From assembly GCF_002217285.1 (NCBI RefSeq), contig NZ_MUGW01000049.1, positions 1-32,720 on the forward strand: 32,720 nucleotides of DNA, read 5' to 3'. Both the position numbers and the translations under genes were made by a program. Origin of the DNA: Flavobacterium hercynium. Lineage in GTDB: Bacteria > Bacteroidota > Bacteroidia > Flavobacteriales > Flavobacteriaceae. The notes under the pieces were generated by a model. The model made no database searches, was not told where the DNA came from, and saw nothing but the letters and a program-made list of their open reading frames with translations. This document shows positions 7,086 to 16,508 of the stretch, in pieces. How positions within the stretch are numbered: position 1 is the stretch's first letter; the number at the start of each line of letters is the position of its first letter.

Positions 7086-8864
7086 TTAATCTTTGATGAA
7101 TTTATTTCCAATGATACTGTTATTTTCGGTCACAGCTTGAAAATAATAAACACCTTTTGAAAAACCACTGATATTTATTTCATTATTAGTTAAAGCTGAA
7201 CTCATTAATTTTCCATCAGAAGTATAAACCCTTATTGATTTTAATTTTTGAGTAAAAGTTACTTTTTCTTTTGCCGGGTTAGGGTAAAATGCAAATTTGT
7301 TACTGTCAATGTTTTGATCTACAGTTCCTAATGTTGCTTTATTGATAAAATTATATGCTCCGGTTTTAATGTTAAATGATACGTTGTAAGTCCCGGAATC
7401 GTTTATTGTAATCATGTTGCCTCCCATGTTCGATACACCTTCAGGAAACGAATTTGTCGTTGCAGCTCCCCAATAGCAAGCATCAGAATGGTCAAGTCTG
7501 AATTTTATATCCCCAGCAGCTAAAACGACATTGTCTTTAGAATAAATAATTCCATCAGTAGAAATTAAATCTAAGTCAGTAGTTTCGCTTGGAAGACTTG
7601 TACCGTTTAGAGAAACCTCAGGAGATTTTAAATGGATTTTTTGGATTACAGGATGTACGTTTAACGCATTACCAGTAGGGAAAGTATAACCATAAGAAAA
7701 TAAATAGGAATCCTTAATTAAAGCTAGAGAAAAATTTTCAGAAACCTGGTAGTGGAAATCATTTCTCCAAAAATCAAGAAATCCTGTATCTGAAATTCTT
7801 GCAGTAAATAAGAATGACTTTCCTTGACCAGTATAAATCTGACCACACATAAGAATTTTATTATCCGACTGTATTTCTAAATCGTTAAGGTAAAAACCTG
7901 AAGATGGGAAAGTGTGTTTAAAATAACCAGCAGTTCCGTATGTTGTATCTAAGGTTCCATCAATATTTAGCCGACCTAAAACGGATAAATCAATATATTT
8001 ACTATATCTGTTTGTTAGAAAAATTATTTTCCCATCAGATTGAGTTTTGGTCAACTGAACGCCTGGAATTTCAGTATTATCCGTGTAATAATAACCATTT
8101 GTTGCAAAACTAGTATCGATATGTCCGGTATTGTTATATCGTGCTATAATACCTGTTTCTCCACTTTTTCCGCATAAAATAATTTTTCCGTCGGATTGAA
8201 TATTTATATTGTACTCATAAGAAGAATAAAAAGTAACTTCAGAAATTAAAAATGGTAAATCTCCATTATTAAAGTTTTGATCCAAAGTTCCGTCTGCTAA
8301 ATGATAACGTTTAAAAGACTGATGATTTGTTATTGGATTTTCTTGTAAAGAATAGATATAATCACCATGAATTTGACCTTTTAAGCTGATTATAGAACCA
8401 TTTACACCATAACTGGTATCTAAAATACCCTTTGATGAATATTTGCTAATATAATAGGTGTTTTTACCATCAATGCTACAATTTCCACTAACGTAAAGCG
8501 GTGATTCTGGACTGGACGATTCAAAATATACATTATGTACAGATTGAAAAGTTGGACTTAAATTATCTATTTCAAGTATTCCATTGGTACCAAAATCGGC
8601 TTTTGGATTACCGTAGAAATCATATCGTCCGATAAAACCAACATATTTTGCTTGTGTTTTGTCTATTGCATATAGTCCAGTAGTAACAATTTCTCCTGTT
8701 TGTTGCTGTACGGCAATATTAAATGGATATAAAAAGGGTTGAATAGGAGGAAAAACTGAACCCTCAACCCCAAAATTAGTATCAAGCGTACCTGCAACAG
8801 GCAATTGCGCATTGGTAATAATTGTTGTAAATAAAATAAAAAGAGTAAAGATTCTTGATTTCAT
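7086..8864 (-). CDS. Type IX-secreted delta-60-repeat protein
   Basis: A 592-aa exported protein starting at ATG 8864; an upstream TTG at 8870 is in frame but less likely. Residues 1-20 are a signal peptide (MKSRIFTLFILFTTIITNAQ). At least six delta-60 motifs follow (GTLDTNFG, GNPKADFG, GILDTSYG, GHIDTSFA, GTLDTTYG and a weaker GTLDQNFN), which probably form a beta-propeller-like fold. Near residues 440-510 a segment containing IKFRLDHSDACYWGA and GTYNVSFNIKTGAYNF resembles the SusE/SusF-type domain of outer-membrane lipoproteins. The last ~70 residues (FYPNPAKEKVTF...NKFIKD) are a T9SS type A sorting domain. The protein is thus predicted to be on the surface or released. Its ligand is unknown. 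Confidence 0.85.
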   Translation of the reverse strand: MKSRIFTLFILFTTIITNAQLPVAGTLDTNFGVEGSVFPPIQPFLYPFNIAVQQQTGEIVTTGLYAIDKTQAKYVGFIGRYDFYGNPKADFGTNGILEIDNLSPTFQSVHNVYFESSSPESPLYVSGNCSIDGKNTYYISKYSSKGILDTSYGVNGSIISLKGQIHGDYIYSLQENPITNHQSFKRYHLADGTLDQNFNNGDLPFLISEVTFYSSYEYNINIQSDGKIILCGKSGETGIIARYNNTGHIDTSFATNGYYYTDNTEIPGVQLTKTQSDGKIIFLTNRYSKYIDLSVLGRLNIDGTLDTTYGTAGYFKHTFPSSGFYLNDLEIQSDNKILMCGQIYTGQGKSFLFTARISDTGFLDFWRNDFHYQVSENFSLALIKDSYLFSYGYTFPTGNALNVHPVIQKIHLKSPEVSLNGTSLPSETTDLDLISTDGIIYSKDNVVLAAGDIKFRLDHSDACYWGAATTNSFPEGVSNMGGNMITINDSGTYNVSFNIKTGAYNFINKATLGTVDQNIDSNKFAFYPNPAKEKVTFTQKLKSIRVYTSDGKLMSSALTNNEINISGFSKGVYYFQAVTENNSIIGNKFIKD

Positions 8865-8884
8865 AGGCAATGTGGTTTTTGGAT

Positions 8885-8912
8885 ATGCATTTAGGAGTTA
8901 TTAAAAATGCAT
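8885..8912 (-). promoter_or_regulatory. Inverted repeat in the leader of the delta-60 gene
   Basis: ATGCATTT (8885-8892) and AAATGCAT (8905-8912) form a perfect 8-bp inverted repeat with a 12-nt loop, between the probable -7 element and the ATG. It may be an mRNA hairpin or a protein site. Confidence 0.4.
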
Positions 8913-8934
8913 TCGTATAGATTTTGATTTAGCG

Positions 8935-8943
8935 GCAAATATA
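8935..8943 (-). promoter_or_regulatory. Probable -7 element for the delta-60 gene
   Basis: The minus strand reads TATATTTGC, a full match to TAnnTTTG(C), giving a leader of about 65 nt. No clear -33 TTG was found. The rest of 8944-9173, up to the divergent permease gene, is AT-rich; on the plus strand a weaker TATCTTTA at 9144-9151 may serve the permease. Confidence 0.45.
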
Positions 8944-9173
8944 GAATTTTTAACATATAATATCTTATTTTTAAGATTAAGAAAAGAACTATTTTTAGAA
9001 TAATGTAGTAATGATTGAGTCACTTCGATAATAGTTTTAGTCTTAAAAATGTAATTTGTAACTTCTCGCTTATTTGTAAAATGTTATAAAATTTTACAAT
9101 TCACAAATTTTATAACGAAATCCACAGATTTTAAAAAAAAGTATATCTTTAGCCAACTAAAAAAACCAAAAAA

Positions 9174-10589
9174 ATGCAAGAAAACGACCAGGAAAATTTT
9201 AAAAGAGAACTCGGATTATTAGACGGAACCATGCTTGTGGTAGGTTCTATGATCGGATCTGGGATATTTATTGTTAGTGCCGACATTGCACGACAAGTTG
9301 GATCTGCGGGATGGCTAACTTTAATTTGGCTGCTTTCGGGATTAATTACGATTATTGCAGCAGTGAGTTATGGCGAATTAAGCGCTATGTTTCCTAAAGC
9401 CGGAGGACAATACGTATATCTAAAAGAAGCATACAATAAGTTAATTGCCTTTTTATACGGTTGGAGCTTTTTTGCTGTAATTCAAACCGGAACGATTGCC
9501 GCTGTTGGAGTAGCTTTTTCTAAATTTGCCTCTTATCTTTATGAGCCTTTGAGCGATGAAAATATATTGTTTGAATTGGGTGCTTTTAAACTCAATGCAG
9601 CACAAATAGTTTCGATTCTTACGATTGTTTTGCTAACCTATATCAACAGCCGCGGAGTTAAAAACGGAAAAATTCTTCAAACCGTTTTGACCATTATTAA
9701 AATCTTATCGTTGTTGGGTTTAATCGTTTTTGGACTAACATTAGCTGCAAAAGCTTCGATTTGGGATGCCAATTGGGCTGATGGCTGGTCAACACGTACC
9801 TATAATGCAGAAAGCAGTTCATGGTTGCCTATTAGCGGTACCGCTTTGATTAGTGGAATCTCGGCTGCAATGGTTGGATCATTATTTTCTAGTGATGCAT
9901 GGAATGGTGTAACTTTTATTGCAGGAGAAATCAAGAACCCAAAACGTAATGTTGGTTTAAGTTTATTTTTGGGAACTTTTATTGTTACCATTATTTATGT
10001 TCTAACTAATATAATGTATCTGGCGGTAGTACCGTTTGATGAAATCGCAACAGCAAAATCAGATAGAGTAGCAGTAGTAGCATCTCAATATATCTTTGGT
10101 GATATTGGAACTCTAATCATTGCGATTATGATTATGATTTCGACTTTTGCCTGTAACAACGGATTGATCATGGCCGGTGCCAGAGTGTATTACACAATGG
10201 CAAATGATGGACTATTCTTTAAAAAAGCAGCAATCCTTAACGAATCAAGTGTTCCTGCATGGGCGCTTTGGGCACAGTGTTTCTGGGCTTCAGCTTTATG
10301 TCTGACAGGGAAGTATGGTGATTTGCTTGATTTTGTTATCATCATTGTTTTGATTTTCTATATTCTGACGATCTACGGAATTTTTATCTTGAGAAAAAAA
10401 ATGCCTAATATCGAACGTCCTTATAAAGCATTTGGATATCCGTTTTTACCAATGTTATATATTGTAATCGCAAGTGCAATTTGTATTTCGTTGTTGATTA
10501 CGAAATTCTCAACATGTGGTTGGGGAATCCTGATTATGCTAATAGGAATTCCAGTTTATTATGTAACGAAGCCAAAGGAAAACAACTAA
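9174..10589 (+). CDS. APC-family amino-acid permease
   Basis: A 471-aa inner-membrane transporter with about 12 hydrophobic segments. Helix 1 carries the substrate-binding motif GSMIGSGIF (near residue 26), and the family signature SYGELSAMFPKAGGQYVYLKEA follows near residue 65. This is the amino acid-polyamine-organocation superfamily, closest by eye to the LAT/SLC7-like exchangers. The exact amino acid cannot be read from the sequence. It is a single-gene unit: the start is 303 bp from a divergent gene and a perfect terminator follows 28 bp after the stop. Confidence 0.85.
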   Translation: MQENDQENFKRELGLLDGTMLVVGSMIGSGIFIVSADIARQVGSAGWLTLIWLLSGLITIIAAVSYGELSAMFPKAGGQYVYLKEAYNKLIAFLYGWSFFAVIQTGTIAAVGVAFSKFASYLYEPLSDENILFELGAFKLNAAQIVSILTIVLLTYINSRGVKNGKILQTVLTIIKILSLLGLIVFGLTLAAKASIWDANWADGWSTRTYNAESSSWLPISGTALISGISAAMVGSLFSSDAWNGVTFIAGEIKNPKRNVGLSLFLGTFIVTIIYVLTNIMYLAVVPFDEIATAKSDRVAVVASQYIFGDIGTLIIAIMIMISTFACNNGLIMAGARVYYTMANDGLFFKKAAILNESSVPAWALWAQCFWASALCLTGKYGDLLDFVIIIVLIFYILTIYGIFILRKKMPNIERPYKAFGYPFLPMLYIVIASAICISLLITKFSTCGWGILIMLIGIPVYYVTKPKENN

Positions 10590-10617
10590 CGATTGATTTA
10601 CGGAAATAATAAAATAC

Positions 10618-10650
10618 AAAGCGTCTTGTGTAAACAAGACGCTTTTTTTT
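10618..10650 (+). terminator. Rho-independent terminator of the permease gene
   Basis: A perfect 11-bp stem, AAAGCGTCTTG / CAAGACGCTTT, with a 6-nt loop and a following run of T. Confidence 0.92.
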
Positions 10651-10672
10651 ATTCAAAAGTAATTCTAGTCTC

Positions 10673-10722
10673 AAAAAAAAAAGACACTACTTATTGCAAT
10701 TGCAAATAGTAATGTCTTTTTT
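10673..10722 (-). terminator. Terminator of the DUF1810 gene, possibly bidirectional
   Basis: A long stem (10683-10697 with 10702-10716, 12 of 15 paired) has a run of A before it and a run of T after it. It can act on both strands. It lies 31 bp after the stop of the minus-strand DUF1810 gene. Confidence 0.8.
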
Positions 10723-10752
10723 AAATAATCTAAAAAAACGTGTTAGTGTACA

Positions 10753-11214
10753 TTACACTAGTTCAGGTTCAGTAGAAGATTTTATAGTTGAATTAATAAT
10801 GGACAAAGTAAGAGGATCTGATTCTCCGGAGAAGAAAGCATCTAATATTTCCTGAAATACAGGATTTGCATTTTCTACCAGTGAAAAAAGAGTCATAGAA
10901 GAACGTAATTTTCGAGCATCTAAATCGCCTAAAATTCCGTCAGCAGACTTTCTTTTAAAAGTTAAAAACAATTCTGAAATTTCTATCAGGTGTTTTCCTA
11001 AAATGGGGTGTTCTAAATATTCTGATGCTTCTTGTACGTTGGCAATCGCATAATAATTTGCTGTATCACTAGAACCTAAACCTTTTATCTGAGGAAAGAT
11101 AAACCACATCCAGTGGGTCTCTTTTTTTCCTTTTTTAATTTCAGAAAAAGCAGTAAGGTAAAGTTTGTTTTGCGCATCTAAAAAACGCATTAAATCATTG
11201 TTTGAATAAGCCAT
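10753..11214 (-). CDS. DUF1810 family protein
   Basis: A 153-aa soluble protein. The family hallmarks are visible: HWMWFIFPQIKGLG near residue 35, ANVQEASEYLEHPILG in the middle, then ILGDLDARKLRSSMTLF near residue 100. The usual DUF1810 length is about 140-150 aa, so the protein is complete. The molecular function of the family is not established. It stands alone, with its own promoter (TACTTTTGC, 28 bp upstream) and terminator. Confidence 0.85.
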   Translation of the reverse strand: MAYSNNDLMRFLDAQNKLYLTAFSEIKKGKKETHWMWFIFPQIKGLGSSDTANYYAIANVQEASEYLEHPILGKHLIEISELFLTFKRKSADGILGDLDARKLRSSMTLFSLVENANPVFQEILDAFFSGESDPLTLSIINSTIKSSTEPELV

Positions 11215-11241
11215 TATGGTGTTTATTTTTAAAAAAGGGTT

Positions 11242-11250
11242 GCAAAAGTA
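11242..11250 (-). promoter_or_regulatory. -7 element of the DUF1810 gene
   Basis: The minus strand reads TACTTTTGC, a full TAnnTTTG(C) match, 28 bp before the ATG at 11214. Confidence 0.55.
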
Positions 11251-11380
11251 CTAAAAAAGAGTGGTGCTGCCTAATAAAAGGTTCATACAGTGAAGGTTTT
11301 AACTTTTAGAGGAGGAAATTTCTACTCTATTCAAAAGAAAAAACACAGGTGTTTAATGTTTCTTTGTTTACATTGAAAAA

Positions 11381-12016
11381 TCAATAATTAGATTCGTTTC
11401 GGTTAACGCACCTAAAAGTCAAGTTGATTCTGGGCAAGACATCACGGGCAGTTTTAGGAACCTGATGTTGCCAGTAACTGTTTGTAGTTCCTGCCATTAG
11501 CAAGAATGATCCGTGATGCAGCGGAATTTCTATTGGTGGAATTTCCTTCCTGAATTTATGCCTCAGTCTGAACATTCTCGTTTCTCCAAAAGTAACCGAA
11601 GCAATAATAGGATCTTTGCCGGTGCTGTCTTCCTTATCGCTGTGCCATCCAACACCATCTTTGCCATTTCGGTATAAATTTAACAGTAAGCTATTAAAAT
11701 CCATTTGGGTTTCTTTTTCGACACGGCTTCTGATGGTTAGCAATTCGTAGGTCCAGTTAGGACCGTTTTTATCAGCACCAACATTTTCTTTATCCTCATA
11801 CCAGGCAATCATTCGGGGTACAGTAACCGTTTTGTCATAAATTTGCATTTCATGTTCGCGCCACTTCGTTTGATGCAATAATCTTTCATAGAAATAATCA
11901 GATTCCTCTTTAGTGAAAAAATTATCAATTAAAATTAATTCAGAATCCGGAATGTCAAATACTTTTTTGGACTCTAAACCTGTAGCAAAAAATTCAGTAT
12001 CGTTAAATAGTGTCAT
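11381..12016 (-). CDS. alkB: AlkB-like 2OG-Fe(II) DNA dioxygenase
   Basis: A 211-aa oxidative demethylase that removes alkyl groups (1-methyladenine, 3-methylcytosine) from DNA using 2-oxoglutarate, Fe(II) and oxygen. The iron ligands H125-x-D127 lie in NLYRNGKDGVGWHSDKE, with H184 in WQHQVP. R196 and R202 in RINLTFR bind 2-oxoglutarate. The NLYR...GWHSD context resembles AlkBH2-type proteins more than E. coli AlkB. It is the last gene of the dinB-dnaE-exonuclease operon, 39 bp after the previous stop, so it is likely induced with the damage-tolerance polymerases. All catalytic residues are present. Confidence 0.88.
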   Translation of the reverse strand: MTLFNDTEFFATGLESKKVFDIPDSELILIDNFFTKEESDYFYERLLHQTKWREHEMQIYDKTVTVPRMIAWYEDKENVGADKNGPNWTYELLTIRSRVEKETQMDFNSLLLNLYRNGKDGVGWHSDKEDSTGKDPIIASVTFGETRMFRLRHKFRKEIPPIEIPLHHGSFLLMAGTTNSYWQHQVPKTARDVLPRINLTFRCVNRNESNY

Positions 12017-12055
12017 AAGCCTATGCTTTAAATTTATAGCTCTATTTTAAAATTG

Positions 12056-13441
12056 TTATTCGATGTTATTTTGAAGCCTTTTATTAAAAAAAACTTTCCT
12101 CGGATTTTTTTCAGCATAAGCACATATTAGATGCGTAATGTATTGATTGCCTTTATAAGGTGTAACATGGTCTTTTATTTCTGATGATTGTGTAATGCTA
12201 ATATCAGATCCGATATAGCCCATCCCATAAAAATGACCATTTTCTACCCAAATGCAGCTACGCTCTTCTCTGGATCGGCCTTTGTCAATAATGGCAAAAC
12301 TGGGGCGGTTGCTTAATAAAAAATCAATAGCATTTTCAATGATTTCATTATGAAGTACCGCCTCAGGTAAATTAGAAAGATCATTTTTTTGAGGTATTTC
12401 TCCTTCTTCCGGTTTTGTGTATTTGCAAAAGCGATGATCAATTTCAAACTGTTGCGCCAGATTACGCAATACATCTATACCATCATACTGACTATTGAAT
12501 TCGTGAATACAGGTTTGAAATTTATTGAGCTTACCAATGACCAGATACTTGTATCCGTTTCGGGCTTCGTATTGGTAAAGTCCGTACTTAGGATCAAATC
12601 GTTTTAGAGCTTTGTTGTACGTTGGCCAGAGTTTTTTAATTTCCGTACATTCCAATAAAAGCGCCATGAGTTCCGTAGCACAAACCTCAAAAGAAATAGC
12701 ATAAATATCTCTTAAGAAATTTTGCCTTTGTGAGTTTACATTATTACCGCTAAAATGAGAGGCTACACGTTTTTTTATGTTGATTGCCTTTCCTACGTAG
12801 ATGACTTTATTGACATCATTATAAAAATAATAAACACCCGGTTTTTCAGGTAACTGATTGTAATCATCAGGAGAAAGATTTGGAGGCAAACGCTGATCCT
12901 GCGCCGTTTTTTTAAGCATTTTTTCGATCTCACCTTCCGTATCCCATTCCAGTAATTGCGAAAACAAAATAGCAGTAGCATCAGCATCTCCACCAGCACG
13001 ATGTCTGTGTTCTAGAGGAATATCTAAAGAGTTGCAAAGATTTCCTAAACTGTACGATGGTAATCCCGGTTTTATTTTTCGTGCCGCCCGAACAGTACAT
13101 AGTTTTCTCGCAGTCCATTTAAATCCGGCTTCCTGAAGTTGGTGACGCACAAACGAATAGTCGAAATTAACATTATGTGCCACAAAAACACGATCTGTGA
13201 GCATTTCTAAAACAGTATCTGAAATCGTATCAAAAGTAGGAGCATTTTTTACCATTTCATTATTAATGCCGGTTAAGGCGAAAATAGGAACGGGTATATC
13301 TTTTTCAGGATTTACAAGTGTTTCATAACGATCGATCACACTTTTTCCGTCATGAATAACAATGGCAATTTCTGTAATGCGACTGTCACTGGCATTACCG
13401 CCGGTGGTTTCGATATCTACTATAGCATATTCTTTTTTCAT
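12056..13441 (-). CDS. DEDDh 3'-5' exonuclease fused to a GIY-YIG nuclease
   Basis: A 461-aa two-nuclease fusion. Residues 5-165 are a DnaQ/epsilon-type exonuclease with D9-x-E11 (VDIETTG), D94 (AHNVNFDYSF), H147 and D152 (HRHRAGGDAD), so the DEDDh set is complete. Residues 200-285 are a UvrC/Cho-like GIY-YIG domain with GVYYF, VIYVGKA, R225 and E264. The C-terminal ~170 residues are not assigned. Such fusions are usually annotated as epsilon or Cho-like proteins. The gene lies 7 bp after the dnaE-type gene, which suggests that it proofreads for, or acts next to, that polymerase, or cuts damaged DNA as UvrC and Cho do. The partner role is inferred. Confidence 0.88.
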   Translation of the reverse strand: MKKEYAIVDIETTGGNASDSRITEIAIVIHDGKSVIDRYETLVNPEKDIPVPIFALTGINNEMVKNAPTFDTISDTVLEMLTDRVFVAHNVNFDYSFVRHQLQEAGFKWTARKLCTVRAARKIKPGLPSYSLGNLCNSLDIPLEHRHRAGGDADATAILFSQLLEWDTEGEIEKMLKKTAQDQRLPPNLSPDDYNQLPEKPGVYYFYNDVNKVIYVGKAINIKKRVASHFSGNNVNSQRQNFLRDIYAISFEVCATELMALLLECTEIKKLWPTYNKALKRFDPKYGLYQYEARNGYKYLVIGKLNKFQTCIHEFNSQYDGIDVLRNLAQQFEIDHRFCKYTKPEEGEIPQKNDLSNLPEAVLHNEIIENAIDFLLSNRPSFAIIDKGRSREERSCIWVENGHFYGMGYIGSDISITQSSEIKDHVTPYKGNQYITHLICAYAEKNPRKVFFNKRLQNNIE

Positions 13442-13448
13442 GTTCTTT

Positions 13449-16400
13449 CTAATTTGAAAATTTCATTCGATGTCTTGGCAAATTAATTTCATGACCTTGT
13501 GGATAAGGCTTCCGATGCGTAGGACTAACATCTTCCTTGATCATTTGTTGTGTCTTAAACTGATCTTTGGCATCCATATAACGCGGATCAGGAATAAAAG
13601 GCATTTTAGCCATTTTGGTAATGGTAATAGTAGGAAAGTGATAATCGACTTCGACATTTCCTAACAAAAGATAACAGCCGCCACCCTGAAAAGGATATTG
13701 CTGTAAACAATCCGGAAAATGAGCCGTATCAAAATAAGTACCTTCGTGATCGATCCAGGTTCCAAAATACATGTTTCCTTTTTTAGTAGGAACTTGTTTT
13801 CTGGAAATCAGATATGCCAGCATTCGAACCTGCTTTTTATGATTCGCTACCAAATCTTTAGCCATTACATCACCACGATGGCGGGTTTGCAAAAGATCAA
13901 AAACAGTACAGGAAACTGGAAAACTCAATAATTCGATTTCGTCAAAAGCATCTTCAAAAACAGAACGATCCAACGTAGGAAGCTTATATTCCTTAGCGGG
14001 TTCCTGCAAAAGCATTAAACTTTTATGTTCCGGTTTAAATTTGTTTAATAATAAACTCGCAATAACCAAAAGCTGATTTTTAGTTTTTCCTGTAAAACGA
14101 AAAGCACCTATAAATATAAGGATTTTAATGCCTTCAATTCCAATTGGAATTCTGTTAATGAAATCCTCCAAAGAAAGAAAAGCACCATTTTTATCCCGAT
14201 CAGATTCGATCAAATGAGCAATTTTAGATTCTAAACTTTGCAAATGCATAAAACCCAAATAAATGCTGGTACCATATAATGTAGTTTGATATTCGCTTTT
14301 ATTTACACACGGATTATGAATCGTTCCGCCCGACATTCGCGCTTCGTGCACATAAACTTCGGTTCTGTAAAAACCACCTTGATTGTTGATAACCGCAGTC
14401 ATAAATTCTACAGGATAATATACCTTTAAATATAAACTCTGGTAACTCTCTACAGCATAAGAAGCCGAGTGTGCCTTGCAAAACGAATATCCTGCAAACG
14501 ATTCTATCTGGCGGTAAATTTCCTGACTTAGCATTTCAGGATGTCCTTTTTGAGCACAGCTCGCAAAGAAATTATCTTTTACTTTTTGCAAAGCTTCTCT
14601 CGAACGTCCTTTTCCGGACATGGCGCGACGCAAAATATCACCATCTGCAGCAGGAAGTCCTCCGTAATACTGAGCAATTTTAATTACATCTTCCTGATAG
14701 ACCATAATACCATACGTTTCGCCAAGCTGCTCTTTGAACACAGTATGAAAATATTCAAATTGTTCCGGATTATTATGACGGAAAATATATTCTTTCATCA
14801 TTCCCGATTGTGCAACACCGGGACGAATAATAGAAGATGCTGCTACAAGAATTTTATAGTTATCACAATTCAGTCGGCGAAGTAATCCGCGCATGGCAGG
14901 ACTTTCGATATAAAAACAGCCTATTGTGTTGCCTTGTGCTAAATACGTATTGCACAAAGCTTCATTTTTAGAAATCGAAGTATCCCGAATATCCAGACGA
15001 ATTCCCTGATTTTTTTCAATTAGTTTTACACTGTCATCAATATGACCAATACCACGCTGACTTAAAATATCGAATTTTTCGAAACCAATTTCTTCTGCAA
15101 TATGCATATCAAAAAGCACAATAGGAAATCCTTTTGGAGGCATTTCCAGCGGCGTATAATTCGTAATTGGTTCCTCAGAAATAATAATACCACAAGAATG
15201 CATACTTCGTTGATTGGGATATTTTTCGAGCATCATACCGTATTGCTGAACAAGCTGTACAATAGAATTGGTTTCGTGTAATGCCATCGGATTTTTGGCC
15301 AGCATATCCAATTCTTCTTTCGGAAGACCAAATACTTTTCCGACTTCTCTAAAAATAGAACGGTATTTAAATTCGACATTGGTTCCGCAAAAAGCAACAT
15401 GATCTTTGCCATATTTGTCGAATATATAACGAAGAATAATATCACGTTCTTTCCAGCTCCAATCGATATCAAAATCGGGAGGACTTTTGCGGTTTAAATT
15501 CAAAAAGCGTTCAAAATACAAATCCAATTCCAAAGGACAGATATCCGTAATACCCAGACAATAAGCAATAATACTATTCGCGCCGCTGCCACGACCAATA
15601 TGCATAAAACCCTGACTATTGCTGTATTGGATAATATCCCAGGTGATAAGAAAATAACCGCTAAACCCTAATTCGTCAATTACCTTAAGTTCTTTTTCAA
15701 TACGTGCTTTTGCGAGTTCATGATTTTTACCATAACGGTATAATAATCCCTCCTGAGCTAATTCGGTTAGCTTTGCAATATCAGTCTGACGATTTTCAGT
15801 GTAAAATTTCTTGTTTTTGGGAGTTCCAAAAGTATATTCAAAATTAGAAGAATCGATAATGTGTTGCGTATTGGCTATAATTTCAGGATGATTTTCATAA
15901 TATGGTATAAGAGATTCTAACGGCAGCATTTTCTCTGAAGTTCTGCAATAATCAGCTTCGGTTAGCTTCGATAAAATAATATTGGTATCAATGGCACGCA
16001 GAATTTTATGGAGATTGAATTGTTTTTTATTGCTAAACGTTACCGATTGCAAAATCACCATTTTAGAAATTCTATTTTTAAATGCAGAAGTAAAAAGTTT
16101 AGAAACTTCATCCGGGCGAATTCCGATAAATTCATTTTCACGAAGAAACTCCGGAGCATTTTCCAGCGTATAAATCACAAAAACCGATTTAAATTCTGGT
16201 GCAATTAGTGGTAATGGTTCTCCACTGAAATTATGTGTTGTTAAAAACCGATTCATTTCTCCCAATCCTTCCGCGTTTTTGGCTAAACCAATATATCGTA
16301 ATCGATGTTCTGATCGAAACTCCATTCCCACAAGAGGTTTAATTCCTTTGTCAGCGCATTCTCTTATAAAATCATAAATTCCGGTTACGGTATTAATATC

Positions 16401-16508
16401 CGTAAGTGCCATAGCTTTTACACCACACGCAACAGCTTGGGCAATCAACTCCTTAAGAGAAATTGTGCCGTAGCGAAGCGAATGAAAAGAATGACAGTTG
16501 AGATACAT
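13449..16508 (-). CDS. dnaE2: Second DNA polymerase III alpha subunit (DnaE2/ImuC-like)
   Basis: A 1019-aa C-family polymerase, shorter than the usual replicative DnaE (about 1160 aa). The catalytic aspartates are present: D347 and D349 in PDFDIDW, and D480 in EKFDILSQRG; GRGSGA (306-311) is also intact. The N-terminal PHP domain keeps H6 and H9, but the usual TDH motif reads TDIN, so one metal ligand is replaced by Ile (I38), and the domain is probably not an active nuclease. The C-terminus (NLPRHRMKFSN) resembles the ending of ImuC/DnaE2 error-prone polymerases. Its start overlaps the dinB stop (TAATG), and the exonuclease fusion follows after 7 bp. The operon context supports translesion synthesis. 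The housekeeping dnaE must lie elsewhere in the genome. Confidence 0.88.
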   Translation of the reverse strand: MYLNCHSFHSLRYGTISLKELIAQAVACGVKAMALTDINTVTGIYDFIRECADKGIKPLVGMEFRSEHRLRYIGLAKNAEGLGEMNRFLTTHNFSGEPLPLIAPEFKSVFVIYTLENAPEFLRENEFIGIRPDEVSKLFTSAFKNRISKMVILQSVTFSNKKQFNLHKILRAIDTNIILSKLTEADYCRTSEKMLPLESLIPYYENHPEIIANTQHIIDSSNFEYTFGTPKNKKFYTENRQTDIAKLTELAQEGLLYRYGKNHELAKARIEKELKVIDELGFSGYFLITWDIIQYSNSQGFMHIGRGSGANSIIAYCLGITDICPLELDLYFERFLNLNRKSPPDFDIDWSWKERDIILRYIFDKYGKDHVAFCGTNVEFKYRSIFREVGKVFGLPKEELDMLAKNPMALHETNSIVQLVQQYGMMLEKYPNQRSMHSCGIIISEEPITNYTPLEMPPKGFPIVLFDMHIAEEIGFEKFDILSQRGIGHIDDSVKLIEKNQGIRLDIRDTSISKNEALCNTYLAQGNTIGCFYIESPAMRGLLRRLNCDNYKILVAASSIIRPGVAQSGMMKEYIFRHNNPEQFEYFHTVFKEQLGETYGIMVYQEDVIKIAQYYGGLPAADGDILRRAMSGKGRSREALQKVKDNFFASCAQKGHPEMLSQEIYRQIESFAGYSFCKAHSASYAVESYQSLYLKVYYPVEFMTAVINNQGGFYRTEVYVHEARMSGGTIHNPCVNKSEYQTTLYGTSIYLGFMHLQSLESKIAHLIESDRDKNGAFLSLEDFINRIPIGIEGIKILIFIGAFRFTGKTKNQLLVIASLLLNKFKPEHKSLMLLQEPAKEYKLPTLDRSVFEDAFDEIELLSFPVSCTVFDLLQTRHRGDVMAKDLVANHKKQVRMLAYLISRKQVPTKKGNMYFGTWIDHEGTYFDTAHFPDCLQQYPFQGGGCYLLLGNVEVDYHFPTITITKMAKMPFIPDPRYMDAKDQFKTQQMIKEDVSPTHRKPYPQGHEINLPRHRMKFSN

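Noticed and set aside
11333..11354. Terminator after alkB
   Set aside because: The stem has only five to six pairs with a very small loop; the T-rich tail alone is not convincing.
13470..15472. Several 60-110-codon frames antisense to or overlapping dnaE2
   Set aside because: They are shadows of a gene with intact catalytic motifs; their residues show no family pattern.
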